This document shows, one piece after another, positions 1 through 7,245 of a stretch of 33,357 bases of DNA. Positions within the stretch are counted from its first letter, which is position 1. The number at the start of each line of letters is the position of its first letter. A program made the translations under genes and the position numbers. The DNA is from Lewinella sp. (GTDB lineage: Bacteria > Bacteroidota > Bacteroidia > Chitinophagales > Saprospiraceae). Below the pieces are notes generated by a model. The model did no database searches. It was given only the letters and a program-made list of their open reading frames with translations, and had not been told where the DNA came from. Location: assembly GCA_026421165.1 (NCBI GenBank), contig JAPKCQ010000008.1, positions 1-33,357 of the forward strand, in the 5' to 3' direction.

Positions 1-591
1 TACCGCCGCGCCTCTCCCGTTGGTACGCCAGTTATGGTTGACGATTTCCTGCAGCCAGGAAACCTTCAGGTAGCGGCAGGATTTATTGTTTACGGCACCT
101 CTACCATGATGGTCTATACTACTGGAAACGGGGTGAATGGTTTTACCCTCAACCCTGCCATCGGTACGTACTACCTATCTCATCCTGACATCCAAGTGCC
201 TAAAACGGGTAATATTTATAGTGTTAATGAAGGAGGCTACGTCCACTTCCCCCAGGGTGTAAAGAACTACATTAAGTACGTTCAGATGGAAGAAGGGGAC
301 CGCCCTTACACCAGCCGCTACGTAGGTAGTATGGTGGCCGACGTGTGGCGCACCATTCTACTTGGCGGCATCTACTTCTACCCGCCCAGCACGGGGAAGC
401 CCGACGGCAAGCTGCGCTTGCTTTACGAATGTAACCCCTTAGCCTTCCTTCTGGAACAGGCTGGTGGTATGGCCACCGATGGCTACCAACGAATCTTGGA
501 TATTAAGCCTACTGACATTCACCAACGGATGCCATTCTTCGGCGGGAGTAAGAATATGGTGGAAAATGCCATGACCTTTATGAAAGAGTAA
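1..591 (+). CDS. fbp: Class 1 fructose-1,6-bisphosphatase, C-terminal part (5' end outside window)
   Basis: Open reading frame continues to base 1 ([20 protein letters not shown]...); motifs [29 protein letters not shown] are typical of class 1 FBPase. Confidence 0.93.
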   Translation, partial: YRRASPVGTPVMVDDFLQPGNLQVAAGFIVYGTSTMMVYTTGNGVNGFTLNPAIGTYYLSHPDIQVPKTGNIYSVNEGGYVHFPQGVKNYIKYVQMEEGDRPYTSRYVGSMVADVWRTILLGGIYFYPPSTGKPDGKLRLLYECNPLAFLLEQAGGMATDGYQRILDIKPTDIHQRMPFFGGSKNMVENAMTFMKE

Positions 592-869
592 GATTTGGTA
601 GAAAGGTGGTTAAGGGACTCGGTATAAATAGCTTACGGCTTGTGACCGCCTTATTTTTCCCTCACCAAATTTAAAAATCATTTCCGTAACTGAGGCTATG
701 CAAAGGATTTGTAAATTTAGTGGTGAAGGGAGTTCTTCGTCGTGCTCCGGCCTGACAACCATATTGCTTATTTTGGGGATGATCTTTAGGGGGTTCGGGG
801 TGCCTTCTTATAAAAAGCCGTAGAGCGAAATGCCTTACCTTAGCCCATCTACCCAAAACCACTCCGCCA

Positions 870-2069
870 GTGCCCAAAACCGATCTAAAGAAGAGAATTA
901 CTGCAGCAGCCAAAGCCGGCCTCTCCAACGCCATCGCCAACCGCCGCCACCTACACACCAACCCCGAACTAAGCTTTGAGGAACACAACACCCAGCGCTA
1001 TATCGCCGGGCAGTTGGACGGGCTGGGTATCCCGTACCGCGAAGTCGCCGGCACCGGCCTGGTTGCTGAAATACAAGGCGGACAGGGCACCGGCCCCACC
1101 GTAGCCCTGCGTGCAGACATCGACGCCCTGCCAATCACCGAAGCCAACGACGTGCCTTATCGCTCCCAAAACGAAGGGGTGATGCACGCCTGCGGCCACG
1201 ATGTACACACCAGCAGCTTACTCGCCACGGCGGGAATCCTAGCCGGGGTAAAAGACCACTTCGCAGGAACGGTCCGCCTGCTCTTCCAGCCGGGAGAAGA
1301 GAAACTGCCCGGTGGGGCGACGCTGATGATCCGCGACGGAGCCTTAAAGGATCCGGTACCGGCGGCCATCTTCGGGCAGCACGTCCACCCGCCGCTGGAA
1401 GCGGGGAAAGTGGGGTTTCGTCCGGGGATCTACATGGCCAGTACCGACGAGCTTTACCTGACGGTGAAGGGTAGGGGAGGCCACGGCGCTATGCCTCACA
1501 ATGCCGTCGATCCCATTGTTGTCACTTCTCACATCATAACGGCCATTCAGCAACTCATCAGCAGGAACACCGACCCGACACTGCCAGCCGTGATTACCTT
1601 CGGCCACATCGCCTCCGACGGTGGAGCGACCAACGTCATTCCCAACGCCGTAAGACTGAAAGGGACGATGCGCACCCTCGACGAAGCCTGGCGCAAAGAA
1701 CTTCACCTCCGGCTCGATAAGCTTGTGACCGGTATGGCCGCCGCTATGGGCGCTACCGCCGAGCTTACCATTGGCCATGGCTACCCCTTCCTGAAGAACG
1801 ATGAGGTGCTTACCCGCCACGCTTTTGAAGACGCCCGCCGTTTTCTCGGCGAAGACCGCGTCGTCGAGCTTCCCATCCGGATGACCGGTGAGGACTTTGC
1901 CTTTTACACCCATCACTTGCCCGCTTGTTTTTACCGCCTTGGCGTCGGTAGCCCAGCCCTAGGCGGTCAACGGCCAGTGCATACGGATACCTTTGATATT
2001 GATGAGGCTTGTTTGGAGACGGGTAGTGGGTTGATGGCCTGGTTGGCGGTTAGCTCAACTCGCCTTTAA
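870..2069 (+). CDS. M20 family metallopeptidase / amidohydrolase (hippurate hydrolase-like)
   Basis: 399 aa, GTG start; motifs HTNPELSFEEHNT, ALRADIDALPI, MHACGHDVHTSSLL, FQPGEE, MTGEDFAFY. Confidence 0.92.
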   Translation: MPKTDLKKRITAAAKAGLSNAIANRRHLHTNPELSFEEHNTQRYIAGQLDGLGIPYREVAGTGLVAEIQGGQGTGPTVALRADIDALPITEANDVPYRSQNEGVMHACGHDVHTSSLLATAGILAGVKDHFAGTVRLLFQPGEEKLPGGATLMIRDGALKDPVPAAIFGQHVHPPLEAGKVGFRPGIYMASTDELYLTVKGRGGHGAMPHNAVDPIVVTSHIITAIQQLISRNTDPTLPAVITFGHIASDGGATNVIPNAVRLKGTMRTLDEAWRKELHLRLDKLVTGMAAAMGATAELTIGHGYPFLKNDEVLTRHAFEDARRFLGEDRVVELPIRMTGEDFAFYTHHLPACFYRLGVGSPALGGQRPVHTDTFDIDEACLETGSGLMAWLAVSSTRL

Positions 2070-2076
2070 GCGTCCC

Positions 2077-2099
2077 CTGCACCTGCGGCCGCGCCCACC
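2077..2099 (+). repeat. Dispersed motif copy (intergenic, M20/rsmA)
   Basis: CTGCACCTGCGGCCGCGCCCACC. Confidence 0.65.
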
Positions 2100-2103
2100 T
2101 GAT

Positions 2104-2111
2104 TATCTTTG
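2104..2111 (+). promoter_or_regulatory. Putative -7 box TATCTTTG of rsmA
   Basis: Exact TAnnTTTG, 18 nt before ATG 2130. Confidence 0.5.
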
Positions 2112-2129
2112 CGCACAATTAAGAATGCC

Positions 2130-2933
2130 ATGAGTGAAAGAAAAACCCGCGCAAAAAAATCCTACGGTCAGCACTTCCTGACCAACGAGCACTATGCCCA
2201 CCAGATCGCTCATGCGCTGGAGCTGACGGGCCAGTACGACCATGTGCTGGAAGTTGGGCCGGGCCAAGGGATGCTGACCAAGCACTTACTGGAACGTAAA
2301 AAAGACTTCGAACTCACCGTCAGCGAGGCCGATAAGGATATGATCGCCCACCTGGAAGCGCACTTTCCTGAGCTCTCCGATCGCATTGTACCAGGTGATT
2401 TTCTAAAGGCCGACCTGGACGAAATATTCGCCGGAAAATCTTTCGGCCTGATCGGCAACTATCCTTATAACATCAGTAGCCAGATCATGATCAAGATGCT
2501 GGACAACTACCAGCGAATTCCCGAAATGGTGGGTATGTTCCAGAAGGAGGTGGCCGACCGGGTGATTGCGGGCAACGGCTCAAAAGTCTACGGAGTTATT
2601 GGCGTTTTGGTGCAGTGTCGCTACACTCCTTCGCTGGTGCTTAACGTCAGCCCGGGCAACTTTAATCCGCCGCCACGGGTGGACAGCGCGGTCATTCGCC
2701 TCGTTCGCCGCGACGAGCCGCTGGTGCCCGACGAGCTGTACGGCCGCTTCAAGCACATCGTAAAATCTGCCTTCGGGATGCGCCGGAAAATGCTACGCAA
2801 TAGCCTCAAATCTGCTTTTGAGGATGATCAGCTCACCGGTGAATTCTTTCAGCGGCGCCCAGAGCAGGTTTCTCTCGAAGATTTTGTAGCGCTAACCTTA
2901 CTCGACTATAATGAAAAAGATACAGATTCGTGA
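2130..2933 (+). CDS. rsmA: 16S rRNA (adenine1518-N6/adenine1519-N6)-dimethyltransferase RsmA/KsgA
   Basis: KKSYGQHFLTNEHYAHQIA, VLEVGPGQGMLTKHLL, GNYPYNISSQI. The track start at 2109 is a TTG inside the putative promoter; the ATG at 2130 (MSERKTRAKKSYGQ) is more likely. Confidence 0.95.
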   Translation: MSERKTRAKKSYGQHFLTNEHYAHQIAHALELTGQYDHVLEVGPGQGMLTKHLLERKKDFELTVSEADKDMIAHLEAHFPELSDRIVPGDFLKADLDEIFAGKSFGLIGNYPYNISSQIMIKMLDNYQRIPEMVGMFQKEVADRVIAGNGSKVYGVIGVLVQCRYTPSLVLNVSPGNFNPPPRVDSAVIRLVRRDEPLVPDELYGRFKHIVKSAFGMRRKMLRNSLKSAFEDDQLTGEFFQRRPEQVSLEDFVALTLLDYNEKDTDS

Positions 2934-3354
2934 GGCATTGATTTCGGAGATGATTGCCGTAGCTGATATGGTCCCGGAGCTTGGAGCAACGCCACGGGAG
3001 GACGCCTACCGGGAAACGATAGGGGATAAGCCTCAACTGTTTTTGCTCGCGGAAGTGGACGGCAAACCTGCGGGTTTTAAAGTCGGCTATGAACTAGACG
3101 GGTTCTGGTTCAGCTGGCTTGGCGGTGTGCATCCTGGTTTTCGCCGCATGGGAATTGCCAGGGCTTTAGCGGATAGGCAGGATGAATGGGCGCGAAACCA
3201 GGGTTATTCGCACATAACTTTCAAGACGATAAACCGGCTGCGGGGAATGCTGAAATTTGGCATTGACCGGGGCTTCAATATCATCAAAATCGATAAAGAG
3301 CCAGGAAAGCCGGAAGAGGTGGAGTACCGGATTTGGCTGCGGAGGGAATTGTAA
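2911..3354 (+). CDS. GNAT family N-acetyltransferase
   Basis: 147 aa; VHPGFRRMGIARALADRQDEWARNQGYSHITFKT acetyl-CoA binding pattern; overlaps the 3' end of rsmA by 23 nt. Confidence 0.85.
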   Translation: MKKIQIREALISEMIAVADMVPELGATPREDAYRETIGDKPQLFLLAEVDGKPAGFKVGYELDGFWFSWLGGVHPGFRRMGIARALADRQDEWARNQGYSHITFKTINRLRGMLKFGIDRGFNIIKIDKEPGKPEEVEYRIWLRREL

Positions 3355-3918
3355 TTACTCTTCATAAATCTCAATATCCTCAATCAGAAACTCTAGCACT
3401 GTGTGCGCGGGCACGAGCGTATCTCCCCGAGGATTTACCAAGCCGTCGGCACCGTAGGCGAGGGCGCTGGGGCTTAGGATGCGGATGCTGCCGCCCGGCT
3501 TCACGTTCAGCAGGGCGAAGTTCCAGGCGGGGATGAGTCCGCCGACGAAAAAGCGGAGTGGCTTGTTCCTTTTTCGGCTGTTGTCGAACTCGGTGCCATC
3601 CAGGAAATTGCCTCGGTAGTGGGCGGAGACGATGTCGCCCACTGCCAGGTTTCCATATTCACCGGGCTTAAGAATTTCGTAGAAATAGCCTTCGGGGGCG
3701 GCCACTACGTCGTAGTTCTGGTCGATGGCGCGGTTGATAATGGCGTTGCGTTCGCGTCCGGCGCGGTCGTCCGTAGGCGCGAGTTCCATGATTAAACGCT
3801 CCTCGATGGCAGACGTCATGGCAGCGTCTTTTTGGGGCGCGGCCGCAGGTACAGTGGAGGAATCGTTGCAGGCAAAGAGGGTTAGGAGGAGTAGAACCGT
3901 GATGATGAACCTAGGCAT
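3355..3918 (-). CDS. FKBP-type peptidyl-prolyl cis-trans isomerase lipoprotein
   Basis: Lipobox-like LLTLFAC at the N-terminus; VGDIVSAHYRGNFLDGTEFDNSRKRNKPLRFFVGGLIPAWNFALLNVKPGGSIRILSPSALAYG typical of FKBP. Confidence 0.9.
   Translation of the reverse strand: MPRFIITVLLLLTLFACNDSSTVPAAAPQKDAAMTSAIEERLIMELAPTDDRAGRERNAIINRAIDQNYDVVAAPEGYFYEILKPGEYGNLAVGDIVSAHYRGNFLDGTEFDNSRKRNKPLRFFVGGLIPAWNFALLNVKPGGSIRILSPSALAYGADGLVNPRGDTLVPAHTVLEFLIEDIEIYEE
3834..3853 (-). repeat. Dispersed motif copy (inside FKBP lipoprotein linker)
   Basis: Minus strand TGTACCTGCGGCCGCGCCCC, encodes ...VPAAAPQ.... Confidence 0.6.
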
Positions 3919-3935
3919 AGAGATTGGTATTTTCG

Positions 3936-3943
3936 CAAATATA
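3936..3943 (-). promoter_or_regulatory. Putative -7 box TATATTTG of the FKBP lipoprotein gene
   Basis: Exact TAnnTTTG on minus strand, 17 nt before the start codon. Confidence 0.5.
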
Positions 3944-4040
3944 ACGGCGCTTACTTCCGGTAGGGTTCTGGAAGGATGTTTTGCTTAACGAGGGGTGGAC
4001 CGCAGGTCTACCCGGAATCCTCGGGAACAGGTTAAAGCTT

Positions 4041-4754
4041 TTAAAACAAGCCATCCGCCTCCGCAAAGATTAGAAGTAAATCTGCCTCCCGCTTTGGCTT
4101 GAGCTTCTCTGCCTTCATGAATTTTTTGAGTGCCGAAGGGTGGCCGAGGTCTTCGGCCAGGTTTTTCGGAGTTAGCTTAAGGGTGACGAACTCGCCGTCC
4201 ACCATAGCATAGTGAAGAGATTTGGCACTGAAGCGACGCAGCTTGAGGGTTTGCCCTGGTTTTTCGACGACTTTCTCGTCGTTGATCACATTATAAATCT
4301 GGGTGGCGATGATGTTCTCGCCCTGGAAGATGACCCGGGCGTAGCTTTTGCGGAATTTCATGTTTATACCGCGGGCGTAGATGTGATTGGCTCCTTCGGG
4401 CTGGACTACTTCCACGCGCAGGAAATTATTACCGTTTAACTCTCGTAACACACCTTCGTGGTAAAACTCAAACTGGCTGGAGAAGCCGTTGTAGTTGGCG
4501 CTGTCAAGGGGGTAGGGATGCATCGCTGCGTCGAAGAGTTGAACCTGGCCGAAGTCTTTATAGCGGTAAGGTGTTCCCCTTACGCCTGGGTATCGCTTAG
4601 TGTCTACCGTCCGGCTAGCTCTGAGGAGGTAGTTGAAGTCTCCTGCTATTTCTGTGGCGCTCCGTTCGTCATTTGGAGCCGGTTTATAATCCTGGGCTGA
4701 TAGGGAAAGCCAGCAACATACCATAAAGAGGGAGAGTATCGTTTTCAGGGTCAT
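4041..4754 (-). CDS. Secreted/periplasmic protein of unknown function
   Basis: 237 aa with a clear signal peptide (MTLKTILSLFMVCCWLSLSAQ); no family recognised. Confidence 0.75.
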   Translation of the reverse strand: MTLKTILSLFMVCCWLSLSAQDYKPAPNDERSATEIAGDFNYLLRASRTVDTKRYPGVRGTPYRYKDFGQVQLFDAAMHPYPLDSANYNGFSSQFEFYHEGVLRELNGNNFLRVEVVQPEGANHIYARGINMKFRKSYARVIFQGENIIATQIYNVINDEKVVEKPGQTLKLRRFSAKSLHYAMVDGEFVTLKLTPKNLAEDLGHPSALKKFMKAEKLKPKREADLLLIFAEADGLF

Positions 4755-4785
4755 AGTTCACTTATTGAATCTGTAAATTTACGTT

Positions 4786-5439
4786 ATGAGACGCTTGCTC
4801 CCCATAATAACGCTTTCGATCCTGTTTTTGTACGCCTGTGGCGACGGATTAGAAATGAAGGAAGAAACCGACGCCCTTGGCTTTCGCCTGGAATATAAGC
4901 TTGATCCCGAAACGGGGTTGAAGCAGGGAGTTCAGCGCCAGTTCGACCCCCAGGGCCGGCTTACCATGGCAGAAAACTATCTCGACGGTATGCTGGAAGG
5001 CAAGCGCCGCATCTACACTCCCGAAGGCAAGGTAATCGTTGAGGAGAACTATAAAGCCGACGAATTTGATGGCGACTACATCACTTACGATTCCACTGGC
5101 GTAATTTCCGGAAAGGGGCAGTACCTCGACGGGGCCATGAACCGCGCCTGGTACCGATTTTACCCGAACGGCAAGGTGAAAGAGGCCGTCACTTTTGTCG
5201 ATAATTCCGAAAGCGGACCCTTCCGGGAATGGTACGAAAGCGGCCAACCTAAAGCCAGCGGCGCGTACATCAACGGCGATAATGAACACGGTAACCTTCA
5301 CCTCTACGCTGAATCTGGCGAGCTGGAGCGGGTTCTGAATTGTAATGAAGGGGCCTGCACTACGGTCTGGACCTCGGACTCTACGGGCGCCGTGCCGCAG
5401 GGAGTGGACATGACTATGCCGGATATATTGGTCAAGTAG
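4786..5439 (+). CDS. YwqK/MORN-repeat-like lipoprotein
   Basis: Lipobox FLYACGDG; repeated 'G.....Y...G.....' units (YLDGMLEGKRRIYTPEGKVIVEENYKADEFDGDYITYDSTG..., FREWYESGQPKASGAYINGDNEHGNLHLY). Confidence 0.8.
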   Translation: MRRLLPIITLSILFLYACGDGLEMKEETDALGFRLEYKLDPETGLKQGVQRQFDPQGRLTMAENYLDGMLEGKRRIYTPEGKVIVEENYKADEFDGDYITYDSTGVISGKGQYLDGAMNRAWYRFYPNGKVKEAVTFVDNSESGPFREWYESGQPKASGAYINGDNEHGNLHLYAESGELERVLNCNEGACTTVWTSDSTGAVPQGVDMTMPDILVK

Positions 5440-5613
5440 CCAGGCCATAGAGCTCGACAGTCGAGTTGAGCTAACACCCTTTCTTTGCTTCTCAACTTTC
5501 CAAGCACCCGCGCACCGTCGCCCCCAAAAGCATAACTGTAAGCCTCCCGACATCCGATCAGAGCCACGTTTGACCGCTAAGTATCGTCTAACCGTCGTAC
5601 CTTGCCTCCCACG

Positions 5614-6666
5614 ATGAAAAACTATCTTTTCCTCTTAATTTTTGCCTGTTCGTCCGTCCTGAGTGCTCAGGTTGGCGGCATCTCCGCCTACGAATTTCTC
5701 AACCTGCCCAACTCGGCTACCGTTGCCGGAATGGGAGGGCACCACATTGCCCTGATGGACGATGACCTGAGTCTGGCCACCCGTAACCCCAGCTTGCTTA
5801 ACCCGCTGATGCACCAACGCGCAGCCATCAGCCACGCCTTTCATCCGGCCGGTATCAGCAACAGCTCACTCGCCTACGGACACCATAGCGACAAACTCAA
5901 ACTCACCTTCCAGGGAGGTCTCCAGTACGCCAGCTACGGCGGAGACCTGGTGCGGCGCGACAATACCGGACGGGACATTGGTACTTTTTCCGCTTCCGAT
6001 TTCGCCCTGCACGCCGGCGTAGCCCGCTCCTTCGATAACCGGCTGAGCATTGGTGCCAACCTCAAAGTGGTTTCTTCCCAACTGGCCGGCTACAACAGCA
6101 TTGGCCTAGGCATGGATCTCGCCGTTCATTATAAAGATACTTCTGGCCTCTTCGGCATCACTTTTCTGGCCCGTAATGCCGGTCGTCAGATCAGTAAGTA
6201 CGACGACGCGAGCGGGTTTGAACCACTGCCCTTCGAGCTTCAGATCGGTATCAATAAACAACTGCGCTACCTGCCTTTCCGTTTCAGCGTTATTTACCGT
6301 TACCTCGACCGTTGGAACGTGTTGTTCGACGATCCGGACACCGAAAACGAATCCATCTTCCTGGCCTTCGGAGAAGAAGAAACACAGCGGGGCCCCGGCG
6401 CCGTCTTGGTCGATAACCTGGCCCGCCACATCGTACTCAACGGCGAACTGATGATCGGTAAAAACAGAAACCTTCGCCTTCGGGTCGGCTACAACCATGG
6501 TCTGCGCCGCGAACTAAGCCTTACCGACTTTCGCAGCGGTGCCGGCTACACCTTCGGCTTTGCTTTCCGTACGAAACGCTTTTCCGTTGCTTACGGACGG
6601 ACGACTTACCACCTTGGTGGTGGCGTTAACCAACTTGGGCTTGATTTTGGCCTGGGGAAGAGGTAA
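5614..6666 (+). CDS. porQ: Type IX secretion system-associated protein PorQ
   Basis: Signal peptide; GGISAYEFLNLPNSATVAGMGGHHIALMDDDLSLATRNPSLLNPLMHQRAAISH and a beta-barrel-like C-terminus (HLGGGVNQLGLDFGLGKR). ATG at 5614 preferred over TTG at 5602. Confidence 0.88.
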   Translation: MKNYLFLLIFACSSVLSAQVGGISAYEFLNLPNSATVAGMGGHHIALMDDDLSLATRNPSLLNPLMHQRAAISHAFHPAGISNSSLAYGHHSDKLKLTFQGGLQYASYGGDLVRRDNTGRDIGTFSASDFALHAGVARSFDNRLSIGANLKVVSSQLAGYNSIGLGMDLAVHYKDTSGLFGITFLARNAGRQISKYDDASGFEPLPFELQIGINKQLRYLPFRFSVIYRYLDRWNVLFDDPDTENESIFLAFGEEETQRGPGAVLVDNLARHIVLNGELMIGKNRNLRLRVGYNHGLRRELSLTDFRSGAGYTFGFAFRTKRFSVAYGRTTYHLGGGVNQLGLDFGLGKR

Positions 6667-6731
6667 GTTAGATCGTTGTACTACTGTCGGGCACGTGCAG
6701 TAGAAACGTGGCTCAGCACGGGCTGCCTGCA

Positions 6732-7208
6732 TCAGTCAGGATTATCCACTTTCTGAAAGTCCGCCAACATTCCCCGCGTAGTATCATTCATCCGTGCCTG
6801 AAAGAAGGCTGACCAGCCAAGGAGTAAGCCGTTGAGGCCAAGTGCCTGCCGCGCCCACCGCCAAAGGTTAAAGGTATCGGTGTGCTTCACGATTTTGCCG
6901 TCCTTGATGATAAACTCGGCGTGGACTTCGTTGACGACCATTCTTCTTCTCGGGCCGTAGTTGTAGCGTGCCATCCAGTTGGCAGAGGCTTTTTCTCCGT
7001 TGGCCTGGACATCGCCGAAGGAGACTTCGGTTGCTCCGCCACCCCGGGCCATCAGCATCCGCCACATGTCGTGGGCGTCTTTGCCTTCGAGGCGGCCGAA
7101 GGCGGGATCTTCGAAAACTACGTCGGGGGCGTAGCAGGCTGCCATGCCTTTAGGGTCTTGGTTGGCGAAGGCTTGGTAGAAGGTGGTGATGATTTCGGTA
7201 TTTGTCAT
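6732..7208 (-). CDS. NTF2/SnoaL-like domain protein
   Basis: 158 aa; ITTFYQAFANQDPKGMAACYAPDVVFEDPAFGRLEGKDAHDMWRMLMARG ... FIIKDGKIVKHTDTFNLWRWARQALG. Confidence 0.85.
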   Translation of the reverse strand: MTNTEIITTFYQAFANQDPKGMAACYAPDVVFEDPAFGRLEGKDAHDMWRMLMARGGGATEVSFGDVQANGEKASANWMARYNYGPRRRMVVNEVHAEFIIKDGKIVKHTDTFNLWRWARQALGLNGLLLGWSAFFQARMNDTTRGMLADFQKVDNPD

Positions 7209-7245
7209 AACATAATTTTGGGGTAAGGTAAGTACTCGGGCAGAA

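Noticed and set aside
660-735. Imperfect inverted repeat CCCTCACCAAATTTA / TAAATTTAGTGGTGAAGGG
   Set aside because: Needs bulges and a ~40-nt loop; weak evidence.
1344-1916. Long antisense ORFs (e.g. 1344..1916 -, 4849..5553 -, 13367..14152 -, 20991..21650 -, 7484..7888 +)
   Set aside because: They are shadows of strongly supported genes on the other strand in a GC-rich genome; composition is not protein-like and no family is recognised.
3993-4013. GGGTGGACC-GCA-GGTCTACCC hairpin as terminator or dispersed motif copy
   Set aside because: Good stem but no clear T-tract, and only CCTGCGG resembles the dispersed motif; left unannotated.
6681-6703. CTACTG...CAGTAG dyad with GCACGTGC between porQ and the NTF2-like gene as terminator
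   Set aside because: Short stem and no T-tract on either strand; insufficient support.
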